From Trifolium pratense (Eukaryota > Streptophyta > Magnoliopsida > Fabales > Fabaceae), in the NCBI RefSeq assembly GCF_020283565.1, contig NC_060063.1, positions 24,234,777 to 24,298,776 on the forward strand: 64,000 nucleotides of DNA. Direction: 5' to 3'. Below are positions 30,650 to 42,855 of this stretch, piece after piece (within the stretch, counting starts at the first letter, position 1; each line of letters starts with the position of its first letter). The notes beneath the pieces were generated by a model that saw nothing but the letters and a program-made list of their open reading frames with translations, was not told the origin of the DNA and did not search any database. A program made the position numbers and the translations under genes.

Positions 30650-33600
30650 CCCTTAAAAGAAATATTAAGTTGAAAGCTTTCCAACATTTAGCACCCTTCA
30701 AGATCAATATCGATCAATGTAGGTTTTGCCAACGTAAAGTGCATTGTCTATATTGATAAGTTGCGGTGAGGTAACCAGTTTACCCGATTGCTATTCATTG
30801 GGTCTAACTTAACTAAAAGAAATATAATATGATTATATGATTTTAGAAGCAAGTGTTGGGTTACTCTATATGATGGATTAAAATAAGTGTTATTCACCCA
30901 ACGGAAAGGATATGAGAGTTGTATGAGATACAATTGGAAAGGAGTTTCCTACCTAAAATAACTATGTTTTGTGTAATCATTCCAACGCTGACTTAGAACA
31001 TAGTAAAATACGGGTCTCATTCCCACTAGAAAATCTTCCAACGGGATTTTCCGAATCAAATGTCGAGGGTCATTTGGTTTGAGTAAAATAGTGGGAGCAT
31101 ATTTAATTAAAGACCTAGTTAAATATGTTTTAATCATGATACAAATATTCTTATTTTCGTAGTTAGATATATTTGACATATATTTTATATTTTACTGTAA
31201 AATGTCCTTACGAAGGATAAATAGTTCAGAAAGGAGTTTCTGAATTGGTACATGTATTGAGAATTGTTCTCTCAAATACGAGAAAAACTACTAATGATTT
31301 TGAAAGAGTTAAAGTTGAAGAAAGAAGTAAGACTTCTTCATTGACCTTCTTATAGAAAGTTAAATTATCCACTTTTATCTTAGGTATATGATACCGGTTG
31401 TTAATTTCATAGTTGTTGAAATATGAAGTTGTTTTAAAGAAGTGAAAATTTGACTATAGATAAAATCAACCTACGATTAGAATGAAATAGTCTCATTGAT
31501 CGTAGAAGTTGAGTTTGACACGGAACCAAATAATTGTTATTAAGTTTCCTTTAATAATAGAAACGTTGAACCTAAACCTTGTATTGACAAGAAAAATGAC
31601 TGCTTGCATGAATAATAGACAAGTGTTGTTACATTATTCCAACAATGTTTTCTATTCTAGTGTTCTAATCAAGTAATGGAATTGAGTTCCATCAACTTGA
31701 TAACCTTATATATAACAATCATGAAAAAGAATCAAATAAGATTTGAACCTTATGCATATTAGTAGCAATATTGTTTAGTATTAATAAGTGAGTCACACAT
31801 TTCTAGATTCCATAGATAGGAATTTTGGACTCATTTGATTTATATCATTTTAAGGATGTGAGTTCCACTTTTGAAAATAGTTCAGTATGTCAATTACCAA
31901 CTAAGGTAAAGTGACATTTGATCTATTTGAAATATATATACATATGAGATGTATATGAACTACTAAACTAATTATTTGCTAGATATAATTTTATTTCTTT
32001 TACTTCATTTACGTTACTAATTAGCTTAGTAGATGTGAATATGTGTGGTTGACGCAAAGTATGATTCTTTGAATTTGTTCAAAGAATTTATGAAGTAAAT
32101 GAATAATTTAGAAAAAGTATTAAGACCATACAAACAAGTCGTAATGGTAAATACTTAGATAAGGAGTATAGTAATAATTATTTATATTACTTCATGTTTG
32201 ACATGATTACAAATAAGATAGTTCTTTTATCTCTGACGACTCTTTCGAAAAATTATTTTAATTAGAGTTATTCTTTACCCACAAAAGTTCCAATAAAAGA
32301 AATCATAAAGACACCATATTTGATATGGAGGTAAAAGTACCTAGTTTGACTTTATGGTAGTTTGGGATTGCACAGTTTATAAGATAAACATAATTCTAAC
32401 TTGGATTAATGTGTATTTGTGGAGGGATCCTAAAGAAACTTAAAAATACTAATTCTACAACACTCTCTAGGACAAAAGTTGTTTTGTTACTAGAATTAAA
32501 ATATTCCTTTAGAAGGAATGTGTCTCTAGAAGAGATAGTGGGAGTGATGTAGAACTTGAGTAAATTCGAGTACCACAAAACACATGTTTTTGAGAATGGA
32601 ACATGAATCGGTTCAACAAGAGTTGTTGTTGGATCACCAGTTCGAGTAGCACAAGACCTATATAAGTCGGATATGTCATATCACACAGTTGAGAGTCACG
32701 GTTTTACCATGACTCGACAAGGTGATATATGATGCTCATGGAAGATGAGAATGTGACTTATAAAGAGTCCATGTACACAAAACATATATGGATATTGTTT
32801 TGTCATCCAATTGAGTAAGACTCATAGGATAAATATGGGTCTTGTTGTAAAGACTCACATAGATGGTATTGTGAATACATTTAAGGTGTGATTGAATGTG
32901 AAAGGTTTCATACAAATCATGATGCAATTATGATGAAACCTTTATTTCAATCATAGTGCTTAAACTCATTTGATTCCACTTGCAATTATTGTATGTTTTA
33001 CTACGAATTCTGGCAGATGGATAACGAGGTTGCATTCCTTAATTAGAATGACCTTACATATGTATTTGACATATGGATAGGGTTTCATTAATCTAAAGGA
33101 TGCTAGAAAAGTATATAAATTACAAAATTCATTTATGAAATTGTTCAAATTTCTCAAAGTTGAATTATTAGTTTTATTGATCAAGTTTTATGAAAACTAA
33201 GATTAATAAAGGAACTCTTGTGCACACAAGAAAGTCAGTGGGAGTATTTAAATTAATCTGGTATTGTATGTGGATGACATACTGATCATCAAGACAATTT
33301 TCATACACTACACATGTAAGACATGATTAGGTAATTGTTTCTTGATGAAATACTTAGGCGAGACTTCCTAAAAGTTAGGAATCAAGATATATAGAGATAG
33401 ATTGTTGACATATCTCAACCTTAACCTATGTACAAATTTGATGAAGTGTACAGACATCTCATGTGCTTAATTTTATTGAAATTATTGCATACGTCACATG
33501 ATGTATTTTTTGTCTCAAAGACAATATCCAACCTCATTGGATGAGAAGGGGATGCATGAGAAGTATCCAAATGCTTTGGCAATTGGGTTGATCATGTATA

Positions 33601-34238
33601 TCATGATATGTACTAGACCAGATGTACTATATGCTATTAGCATAAACAATATGTACCAATTATTTCTAGTGATTGTCATTAGATCACCATCAAGAATATC
33701 CATGGATATCTTAAAATCACTGAGGATGGCTTCTTGATCGGATCTGGAAATGATCATTGTAAATGAGTTACAATGATACTGATTGTCCAAAACCGAAGAA
33801 CAGTATACCCAGATTGTAGTCTGGAATAAACTTTATGCTCGGATGTCAACTCTGTAAGCTTACAAGCTTCAGAAGATTGATATATCTATTACAAATGTCA
33901 AAAATATATGATTTGAATCATTTGTCCCATAAGATGAGGAAGAAAATTGTTTTTCCTTACGTTGCAGATTCCCTTGACCTCATTAAAGATGGTAATGGTT
34001 TAATCTTGCAAGCAACGGAAAACCAGATCTCACCAACGATTCAAATACAAGTTTTGACACTTTATTTCCTTTTGATAGAAGATCAAAAGTGTAAATTGGA
34101 AGATGTATCGGGTACCAACATAGGAAAGAGTTCCTTATCCACTAATAGAAAATCTTGCATAGAAGATGCTTGATGATAACACTAGTCCAATAGATGTTGA
34201 GTTAATATCTTATTGGCTTTAAGTGCTAGTGGGAGATT
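30650..34238 (+). pseudogene. Highly degenerate copia retrotransposon internal region
   Basis: Plus-strand fragments surface in order: a linker region near 32580-32670, MEDENVTYKESM near 32735, an RT active site YVDDILII at about 33265, then IMICTRPDVLYAISI at 33598-33645. The end at 34228-34238 is a PPT-like AGTGGGAGAT directly before an LTR. Nearly every frame is broken. No 5' LTR was found, so the left part is truncated or unrecognisable. Confidence 0.65.
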
Positions 34239-34300
34239 GTTGGAGTAAGCCCTAAAAGCCAATCTATTTTGATAAAATCGTCTTTTGTATGATGACTTTG

Positions 34301-34302
<2 letters not shown>

Positions 34303-34377
<75 letters not shown>
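34303..34377. repeat. (TA)n microsatellite, left block
   Basis: About 37 TA units immediately left of the Stowaway element. Confidence 0.98.
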
Positions 34378-34378
<1 letters not shown>

Positions 34379-34677
34379 TCCCTCCGTCCCGAATTATAAG
34401 AGAAAATAAAAAAATCACACTTATTAAGAAAAACTAAAACATGAGAATTTGAAATATGTTTTTGTGGGTTTTCCTTGGAATAAGTTGCATAGGAAGATGT
34501 AAAAACAATTTTTATTGGTTGTTGTTTATTGAGAAAAGGGTAGAAAGAGAAAATTAAATGCAATTTGCATTTAATTTTATGAAAATAAGGAAAAAATATT
34601 CTTGAAAATGACTTTCTCTCTTATAATTTGGGACAAAAAAAATGGGCTTTTTTCCCTTATAATTTGGGACGGAGGGA

Positions 34678-34678
<1 letters not shown>
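34378..34678. mobile_element. Stowaway MITE
   Basis: Inverted ends CTCCCTCCGTCCCGAATTAT and complement CTCCCTCCGTCCCAAATTAT with TA target duplication, 301 bp, non-coding. An internal CTTATAATTTGGGACAAAAA near the right end repeats the terminus. Confidence 0.9.

Positions 34679-34755
<77 letters not shown>
34679..34755. repeat. (TA)n microsatellite, right block
   Basis: TA units resuming directly after the MITE. Confidence 0.98.
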
Positions 34756-34758
<3 letters not shown>

Positions 34759-36045
34759 ATATATATAAAAAAGCATTTCTTTATTATGTTTGTATGTCCA
34801 AAATGATAAAGTCCCTAGAATAGTTGAATCCATTTAACTATTCTTAAAGTATCCGTAGTCGAGTTTTATTATGAATTGGGATAATAATAAAACATAGAGA
34901 CTATTATGAAGATAGACTGATGATCACATCTCATGGATCATAGGATAAGGAGTTATCAAGTCTTGACATAGGTATAAATATTAGGATAATATTTATACTG
35001 GATTGACCCGCTATGAGAGTACTACATATAATGTTATGCAAGATGTCATAAGTTGCTCTCATGGTGATAGTGGTGTATACCACCCTCCGACCTGAAACCA
35101 CTATGGACCCTAAATGTAGAGTCAGGTACTTTGTTGCTGATCAAACGTTGTCCGTAACAGGATAACCATAAAGACAGTTAATGGGTACTTCACAAAGCAT
35201 GCTGAGGGACATGAGTGACCTAGATGGAATTTGCCCATCCTGCATAACAGGATAAATGTCTAAGGGCCCAATATTGAATCGAACAAGGGTGACATAGTGT
35301 ATGCCTTGTGTTCAATATAGACATAGGGGCAAAAGGGTAATTATGCACATAAGCATTATCACGGATAAGGTTTGTCAGATCACAAGACAATTCCGTAACT
35401 TGGGAAGCAGTGATGTGTTGCTAGATACCGCTCACTGTTTGTTATAATTAAATGTATAACTGCCAACGTTACGGAAACCTACAAGGGTCACACACATAAG
35501 GACAGCCTAGTGCGAGATAAGGAACACCGTAAGGTACGGTGTACCTCAGAGGAATATGGAGATGTGATAAGGGTATCACGGTAATTAAATAAGCGGTATA
35601 CCATATAGTATGGTGAGGGAGCGTCCATGTGTACATGACACATGGGGCAAGCGCCCCTTTGGTTATTTAATGAAAAGGGCTTTAGTGTAATTTGTGCCCA
35701 ATGACAAGTGTTTTTGTCTTGGTGCACAAGACAAGGAATTCTATAAATAGAACCCTTGTGATAGTGAGAAAATTACTTGAAGCAATTTCTCTTGCTAAAA
35801 CCCTAAATCCTAATTCCTCCCACCTCTCACTAAAGACCTTCATACTTGGAGCTAGCACTCTTCTTGAAGGTTGTTGTTCGTGTGGACTAGCTAGAGGCGT
35901 TGTCGTTCATCTTCAACGCTCGTGATCAATTTTGATTGTGAATCAAATCTCATCCTTCACAAGAGGTAAAAGTTCTTAACACGAATCATGCTCATTCGTA
36001 AGGATCAACAAAGGAAAATTTTAAATTCCGCTGCCCTTTTAATCA

Positions 36046-36792
36046 CTATTTTCCTTCATAATGTCCAGAGCGCTTGCAACAAAAACATTGAATAGTGCTC
36101 ATCTCGTGGTTTCTTGACCTCCCTTGTGCCACAAATGCCACTGGAACAGTAGATGCTTTTTGTTCTTCAAGGATGGATTGTGTAAGAAGGCGTTGTTCTT
36201 CACGTAACAGGTCATTGAGACACGCATCCAACGAGGGTATTGGGTCTCTGTGCATTAGACTAGAGCGCATACCTTCAAAGTCATATCTCAATTTCATAAG
36301 AAACTGATCTCGTTTCGTAATGTCATGAACTGTTTGTACTGCACTTAGTTCACCAGCACTCAACTTTGAATAAACTATATCAGTGTATTGAGCCCAAAGA
36401 TTCATGAATTGAGAGTAAAAATCAGATATAGAGAGACTATCGTGTTTAAAATTAGCTATGTCATACTCAAGCTGGAATCTACGGGCTGCATTGTTCTGAC
36501 CGTAGATTTTCTTCAAGTAAGCCCACATTGTTGCTGCAGTCTTGTAAGGGCGAAGGTTCAGAACAATGTTGGGATTAACCGAACTGGTGATCCAGGTCAT
36601 GACCTGAGCATCTTTAGTTTTCCATTTGGCATGTGCATCCTTATCTTTGTCTTTGTCGGGGGCAGGAGTTGTGTCATCAACATGACCCCACAAATCTTTT
36701 CCTTGGACATATAATGAGAACTGGAATTCCCAAGATGAATAGTTTTTGCCATTAAGGCGGACCATGAAAACATCATGTTTCTCTATCGACAT
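36046..36792 (-). pseudogene. Copia gag, 3' truncated
   Basis: 248-codon open frame from ATG 36792. The start MSIEKHDVFMVRLNGKNYSS is the copia gag N-terminus, followed by a UBN2-type capsid domain (YKTAATMWAYLKKIYGQNNA, SISDFYSQFMNLWAQYTDI) and a zinc knuckle, CFCCKRSGHY, at the cut end. Sequence stops matching gag at about 36058 where another element's LTR begins; no protease or pol follows. The gag part is undamaged, so the truncation was a single event rather than slow decay. Confidence 0.85.
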
Positions 36793-36945
36793 TGAATCGA
36801 AGAAAATTGAACACGCAAGATGACAATCTGGGTTGAAAAAGAAATAACCAGAAAAGAAATAAAATACCGAGATTCTTGACTAAGAGTGAAACACACTGCT
36901 AAAGAACTCAGACTAGATTTTGGATCGTAACCTAGACTGATACCA

Positions 36946-37188
36946 TGTTAAACTTAAAGAATGTTAGACTCATGGAAGTATTGATCTGAAAACTGTATGT
37001 TCTCCTCTAGGAGAAGTCTCATATAAATACAATGTAATTACATTTGAATCAGCCCAATAAATCTGTAGCTGTCATATCAACATTTATTATACAATATATA
37101 CTAATTAATAGCAGTTACTATTGTCAAAATAACAGTTACAAATGCATAGCATTTGAATTTGCCATTAAGACATTAAACCTATTGACAG
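36946..37188 (-). mobile_element. 5' LTR of the truncated minus-strand copia element
   Basis: Minus strand reads TGTCAATAGG...TTTAACA, followed directly by a PBS, TGGTATCAGTCTAGG (36947-36933), about 140 nt upstream of the gag ATG. Borders are approximate by a few bases. Confidence 0.6.
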
Positions 37189-37238
37189 TTTCTTTCATGG
37201 TTTTCCTGATCATGAGTTATTCAACTTAATAAATTTAT

Positions 37239-37424
37239 GGGTCATGCTAAACAGTGCCCCTGAGTAATGGTTAAGGAAACAAAAATGGAAATAAAAGTAA
37301 AAGTTTTAAGTAGAAAAGATTCTTTTTTTTTAAATTTCAAGGCATTGAATGCACTACTTTCAAGAATATATTACCATTTTTGTTTCCTTAACCATTGCCC
37401 CTGGAGCACTGTTTAGCATTTCCC
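37239..37424. mobile_element. Mutator-type MITE with about 45-bp TIRs
   Basis: Ends GGGTCATGCTAAACAGTGCC and GGCACTGTTTAGCATTTCCC-type inverted repeats extending through AACCATTGCCCC and TTTGTTTCC. Flanked by TAAATTTAT / TAAATTTAA (8 of 9 matching), a 9-bp target duplication. Confidence 0.8.
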
Positions 37425-37742
37425 TAAATTTAATTACTTGTTGCTGTATTGATGAAGTTTTTTCAGCCATGTTTATAAATTACAACAGCAAATCAAAAAT
37501 TGATTATCGGATGATTGGATTCTTGTGAATTGTGATATTACAAATTGATTTATATTGGCTGTCACTGTATGCCTAATTCGGAGATGAATGACAACATCAT
37601 CTATATATGGATGAATATGTCGGGTTTTACTTTTTATGTATTTATCATATATCAAACATTATAGTGAACAATTCAACTTTACAGTCTTCAGTAAGCACGC
37701 CTGTTTGAATTTCAAAGTCATGACTAAGTGCAATTTTACTAG

Positions 37743-39206
37743 GTTGATGATGAAGTCCGGCTTGAAGTTGATTGGGTTCCCATGGATGAACAATTAAACC
37801 CAGGAGAACTTGAAGAAGTTATTAGATCAAAGGAAGCACATTCTAGGGCAGTTGTGCTTGAGAGTGTAAGTATACGTTACACAAAAATTTAAGTACCTCA
37901 TGCTTTTGTATGTGACTATGAGGCGTTTGTGTAACTCCCTTGCTTCCTTATTTTAGAATGGGGATATTCCAGATGCTGAGGTTAAGCCTCCAGATAATGT
38001 ACTATTTGTCTGTAAATTGAATCCGGTTACTGAGGTCAGTAATCTTTTATACTCTCTAATGGATCTCTATCATTTTCTTCTGTTAAGAAGTCTCACATCG
38101 GTTGCGATATGGCCTGACTAAGTGTTTATAAACTAGAGGCAATCCTCACTTTACAAGCTGGTTTTGTAAGGATGAGTTAAACCCAAAACTCAATTCTAAG
38201 ATGGTATCAGAGCCTCTCCACGATTCGCTAGGCCACTTCGTCGGGCTGCCTGCAATCAGGTTTCTGATCGTACTCTCCACCTTTCATATCCGCGCCTCAA
38301 GCCCAGAGCGCTTGGCGCGAGCAGGGGTGTTAAGAAATCCCACATCGGTTGCGATATGGCCCGACTAAGTGTTTATAAACTAGAGACAATCCTTACTTTA
38401 CAAGCCGGTTTTGTAAGGATGAGTTAAACCCAAACTCAATTCTAAGATGGTATCAGAGCCTCTCCACGATTCGCTGAGCCACTTCGTCGGGCTGCCCGCA
38501 ATCAGGTTTCTGGTTGGACCCTCCACCTTTCATATCCGTGCCTCAAGCCCAGAGCGCTTGGCGCGAGCGGGGTGTTAAGAAGTCCCACATCGGTTGAGAT
38601 ATGACCTGACTAAGTGTTTATAAACTAGAGACAATCCTTACTTTACAAGCCAGGTTTGTAAGGATGAGTTAAACCCAAAACTCAATTCTAAGATGGTATC
38701 AGAGCCTCTCCACGATTCGCTGGGCCACTTCGTCGGGCTGCCTGCAATCAGGTTTTTGATTGGACCCTCCACCTTTCATATCCGCGCCTCAAGCCTAGAG
38801 CGCTTGGCGTGAGCGGGGGTGTTAAGAAGTCTCACATCGGTTGCGATATGGCCTGACTAAGTGTTTATAAACTAGAGGCAATCATCACTTTACAAACCGG
38901 TTTTGTAAGGATGAGTTAGGCCAAATACTCAATTCTAAGACCTTCTATACACACTCATTTCTACTGAGATAACATTCAGTGTTTTCTTAACTATTAATGA
39001 TTTTCTCTTTAAATTATAGGACGAGGACTTGCATACAATATTTTCACGCTTTGGAACTGTATCATTGTGAGTATTACTGAAGAGTGGAATTGTCAGCATC
39101 TTTAGCATTAGCAATTACATATCGTTCTCACCTGAAATATTTGATTATAGGGCTAAAATCATCCGTGATCACAAGACTGGTGACAATTTATGCTATGCTT
39201 TTATAG
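37743..39206 (+). pseudogene. CYP59: CYP59-like cyclophilin/RRM protein, four internal exons
   Basis: Exons 37743-37865 (DWVPMDEQLNPGELEEVIRS), 37957-38034 ([20 protein letters not shown]), 39020-39066 (DEDLHTIFSRFGTVS) and 39151-39206 (IIRDHKTGDNLCYAFI) join in phase with GT-AG borders. They match the linker and the start of the RRM of the CYP59 family, nuclear peptidyl-prolyl isomerases that bind RNA and the RNA polymerase II C-terminal domain. The PPIase domain upstream and the rest of the RRM, zinc knuckle and RS/RD tail downstream are not in the window around it. No stops in the four exons. The first exon begins in phase 0, as does the end of the upstream PFD3 exon 3. Confidence 0.85.
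38081..38940 (+). mobile_element. Tandem TRIM array (four LTRs, three internal regions) in a CYP59 intron
   Basis: LTRs of about 121 bp, TGTTAAGAAGTC...AATTCTAAGA, at 38081-38201, 38328-38447, 38573-38693 and 38820-38940. The first three are each followed by PBS TGGTATCAGAGCC and a 125-bp non-coding interior ending in a G-rich PPT-like GCGAGCGGGG. Period about 246 bp. TCTTC / CCTTC flanks are a likely 5-bp target duplication. Non-autonomous; mobilised by another element's enzymes. Confidence 0.88.
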
Positions 39207-39499
39207 GTCAGTATGTATGCCCACAATCTGTGTTAAATTTATGCAGTTTTAAATTCATGCAGGAACAATTTTACAGTGAAATTTATGCAGTTTTAACCTC
39301 TTTAAATTGGCCTTTAATTCCTTTGCTACACTACAGTGGTCCAAATTATTTGTATTATTCATTATTCATTTACATTTTTAAATTATGAATATGCTTAAAT
39401 TATATGTATCTATAAATTAATATGCCTCATGAGATTTCTTAATGGGAATCTACATTTTCCTGGTTTTTAGAAGGATTGAAAGGTTATTGTTAGAAGCTA

Positions 39500-39620
39500 T
39501 GAAGCCTAGACTCGGACACGAACACGGAACACGACACGGATACGAGGACACCGTTAATGTAAAAGACATAGGACACGGACACGGACACGACTATATATAT
39601 TTTATATATTAATAAAATAA
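39500..39620. repeat. Fragment of ACACGGACACGG-type MITE
   Basis: Repeated GGACACGGACACG motifs like those of the complete MITE at 41383-41526, but only one end is evident. Confidence 0.4.
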
Positions 39621-40265
39621 TGCAATTTATGAGCACAATTTATAAATCCACCAAAACAAACGGAGTACTTTCAATTAAGGAAAATTATCTAAAACAAATC
39701 ATATCATAGTCACTCCACATTGAGAAAACCCTCCTCTAAGCCTGGCTCATCCAAAGACAAGTCAACAACTTCAAGAAATCCACTATCATCTAATGATCCA
39801 AACTCACTTGAGCGACATCCCACATTTCAGTTTCAAATACAATGTGCTCCAAATTCATGCTTATAGCAGCTTGTATAGCCTCTAACAAGCCAATGCTTCA
39901 GCTTCAATGATAGAACACGCACCAGTGTCCCAAGCTGTTCCTGCACGTACAAACAGCCCCATTTCATCTCTAATACACCAAATGGTGGCTGCCAAGTGTG
40001 TTGCTGCTGGGCTTGCTCTTCATCTCCATCAGCTTGTTTGAAGTTTTGAGCTTTGAACCAATCATTTCACATTTGAAAAGCTTGCATACCAATTTGAGTT
40101 GCATTCTTTTTTTCTTTGTTCCATAACCAGTCATATCTATTGTTCCATAGCATCCAAATCATCACAGCAAACCATCCAGCTACCTCCCTTTCTTCATTGT
40201 GACAGACATCGTGAATCAGCGCCTTGGCCTCGTTAAATCGTAACAGCCTTGACTCAATAACTGTG

Positions 40266-41325
40266 TGTCATACCCCAAATTTTGCCCGTCTTTTACTATC
40301 ATATGGATTGTTTTTCGTATTTATTTTCAAATATGTGAATTAGTCGATTTGGTAGTAAAAAGAGTGTTCAAAGAGTTTCAAGCGCGAGGTTGCGTGTTCG
40401 AGTTCCACTAATGTCTTTTATATAAATATTTCATTTTGTTTAATGCGGGCTTTGGGTCCAAAGGAGACCGGAGGCGAGTCAAAAAAGAAAATCATTAAAT
40501 TTTCCTTTCCCTTCCGGTCGAGCACTTCGTTCCTTCTTGTTCATCAATCGGAAATCAAGACAAACCGGGCACNNNNNNNNNNNNNNNNNNNNNNNNNNNN
40601 NNNNNNNNNNNNNNNNNNNNNNTAAAGTTTTTTTAGTAACTCTTGGAAAAAATAAAAAAAATATGTTTAGTGTTTATTTTTTTTTATTACTATCATTATT
40701 GTTATTATTATTATTATTAGTAACAAAAATCAAACAAAAAAAGCAAATAAAAGGCAACAATAACAACATGCAGTCAGCAACAACACAGCTTGCGGTGGCA
40801 TCCATATCCATTCTTGATTCAAGCTTCCCTTTTCATTTTACTTTCAATTCAAGCCAAATTAATCAATGAAATTGAAGGGAATTTAAAGGGGCTGTCTTTT
40901 ATCTTTCTTGATGAACCAAACTTTAATCCTTTGGGTATAAATCACAGATAAGAAAAATCAGGAAAAGGAGGAGGAGATTACACGCTAAAAAGCAGAGAGG
41001 AGACGGATAACAAAAAAGACCACAAAAAAAAAAGCAGCTCCTCCCTCAACATTCATTGCAACCATCATCTCCCTACACCATTCCAAATCAAAACCACCAC
41101 AGTAAACACTTCCATCACAAAATCATCATCACTCCAACCACTGTAACATCACCACAATTATTTATAAAAAAGACATTAGTGGAACTCGAACATGCAACCT
41201 CGCTCACACTTGAAACTCTTTGAACAACCTTTTAACCACCAAATTGACTAATTCACATATTTGAAAATAAATACGAAAAACAATCCATTTGATAGTAAAA
41301 GACGGACAAAATTTGGGGTATGACA
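40266..41325. mobile_element. Element with about 165-bp terminal inverted repeats, contains assembly gap
   Basis: Begins TGTCATACCCCAAATTTTGC and ends with the exact complement of that start; the inverted arms run to about 40430 and from about 41160. Flanks CTGTG / TTGTG could be a 5-bp target duplication. TG...CA ends plus 5 bp suggest LTR-derived sequence in inverted arrangement rather than a classic DNA transposon. No recognisable coding in the sequenced interior. Confidence 0.65.
40573..40622. other. Assembly gap (50 N)
   Basis: Run of 50 undetermined bases; true length unknown. Confidence 0.99.
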
Positions 41326-41382
41326 TTGTGCTTAACTCAGTTGCTGCCCAACTTTGTCTACATTCTTCTACTTGATCCTCAC

Positions 41383-41526
41383 CTATGTAGCACGGACACA
41401 GACACGGACACCGGACACGACACGGACACTGACACGTCGACACCGATAAAAATTTGAAAAAATAACATAATTTAGTGTAATTATAAGTGTCGGTGTCGGA
41501 CACTGAGAAGTGTCGGTGCTTCCTAG
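41383..41526. mobile_element. Mutator-type MITE in the LINE
   Basis: Ends CTATGTAGCACGGACAC and CTAGGAAGCACCGACAC (complement) are inverted repeats; ATCCTCAC is duplicated on both sides (41375-41382 and 41527-41534), 8-9 bp. Interior rich in GACACGG/CGTGTC motifs. Confidence 0.75.
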
Positions 41527-42035
41527 ATCCTCACAGCTGACAGACGGAGGGACATTGAACATAATGTTGACGGAGTCTAACTCGTGTAGGGAGACAGTCG
41601 CAACCAATTCGCCAAAGCAAATGTTTAGTATTTGGTGGCGCACTAATTTTCCATAAACTGCTCCAATGCCCTCTAACATTCCTGTTACATTTTTCTCCAC
41701 TTTCCCGCATCAGTAATCTATATCCCGTTCTAAAAGAATACTGGCTTTGTTGTTCTTCCCTCTACACCATACTATCCTCCTTCACCACATCAATTAGCGG
41801 TACTTCCAGAATATCCTTTGCTGCATCATTAGAAAACCGTACCACTGCATAATTTTATCACTATCCCATTGTTTAATGTCATCCAACATAAGATCATTGA
41901 CAATAATATTGTACGCACCTTGGGATTGCGGTGCACGTATCCAGCCCTTCTCGTCCCCTGTAAGATCATTGACAGTAACATTAGAATTAATATTTATTAG
42001 AATGTGAAATATGTGAAATTCACAGTCCATCAAGC

Positions 42036-42846
42036 AGTGGAGCCTGTGGAAAATTATATAGCTACATGCCCCAAAACATTAAAAATTAAAAAGCATGGCA
42101 AAGATAAAAGAATCAAGGATGACAGTTGCATCGTATCATAACACATGTGATTTCGGTGAGTGCATGTGATGCGGTGAAGCTTCCCTTTACAAAACCAAGT
42201 TAAATTAAGAAGATAGAAGAAGACTAATTTCCCCGAACGTTGAAAAACCCTAAAAATAGAAGATTAAAGTACAACAAGAGAGAGGAGAAAAAACCTAAAA
42301 AGCATTATTTCGGCTGTGGAAGATAAAACCTAAAATAGAAGATTAAAGAACAAAGAAGAGAGACAAAAAACAAAAAAAAAACCCTAAAAGCATTATTTCA
42401 GTGGTGGAAGATGATGAAAGAAGAACGACTCCGTGGAGAGAGGCGCCGCCGCCGAGATGAGGCCAAAATTGAAGAACAGAACAGAAAAGATAGAACACGA
42501 GAGAGAAGGAAATATTTCAGGGACAAAAGTTTTGATCTTCTTTTGAAATTACTTAAACATGTTTTAAGATTTTTAAATTACAATTATTTTTGGGTGTCAT
42601 ATTGAAATTTTTGTAAATTGAAATTGTAATTTAGGAAAATCATGTTTAAATAAGTCTTGAAATGACATGTTAAATTGTCATCACAAGTGGACCGATTAAA
42701 ATTATACACGTCAGCGATGTACCGATACATGTCCACATAATACGTGTACCGGAGTGTTCACTTAGTATGTAATTTGCCACCGTCCAACAATACAGTTGTA
42801 ATGGAAGAGCAGAGTCTTATACATCAGAGCCAAAAATACAAAAGTA
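42036..42846. other. Non-coding; tandem duplication and one short basic ORF
   Basis: 42245-42400 holds two copies of an AACCCTAAAA...GCATTATTTC unit of roughly 90 bp. A 64-codon ORF at 42411-42605 (RRRRDEAKIEEQNRKDRTRE, then hydrophobic) follows; low complexity, no family recognised, probably not a gene. Confidence 0.35.
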
Positions 42847-42855
42847 ACATAAATT
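42847..42855. repeat. 9-bp target site duplication of the MULE
   Basis: ACATAAATT here and at 55570-55578. Confidence 0.85.

Larger units (their letters stand above)
34239..36058 (+). mobile_element. Copia 3' LTR containing a microsatellite and a MITE
   Basis: Starts TGTTGGAGTAAGCCC right after the PPT and appears to end ATCACTATTTTCCTTCA. It is long (about 1.8 kb) because a TA microsatellite and a Stowaway MITE (34303-34755) lie inside. CTATAAATAG at 35743-35752 is a TATA candidate. The LTR end abuts a foreign minus-strand gag at about 36058. Confidence 0.7.
39700..42035 (-). pseudogene. Degenerate LINE ORF2 3' region with two nested insertions
   Basis: Minus-strand fragments give, in order, a zf-RVT-like part (42035-41527: IMQWYGFL, then NICFGELVATVSLHELDS with shifts), a short VEECRQSWAATELS piece (41370-41331), then a WMLWNNRYDWLWN and RNase H-like region (40265-39700). 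Removing the insertions at 41383-41526 and 40266-41325 makes the LINE pieces contiguous. Multiple stops. Confidence 0.7.

Noticed and set aside
34182..34823. ORFs of repeated Tyr-Ile
   Set aside because: Translation of the TA microsatellites.
40443..40869. ORFs crossing the N run
   Set aside because: Frame continuity is artificial because the bases are unknown.
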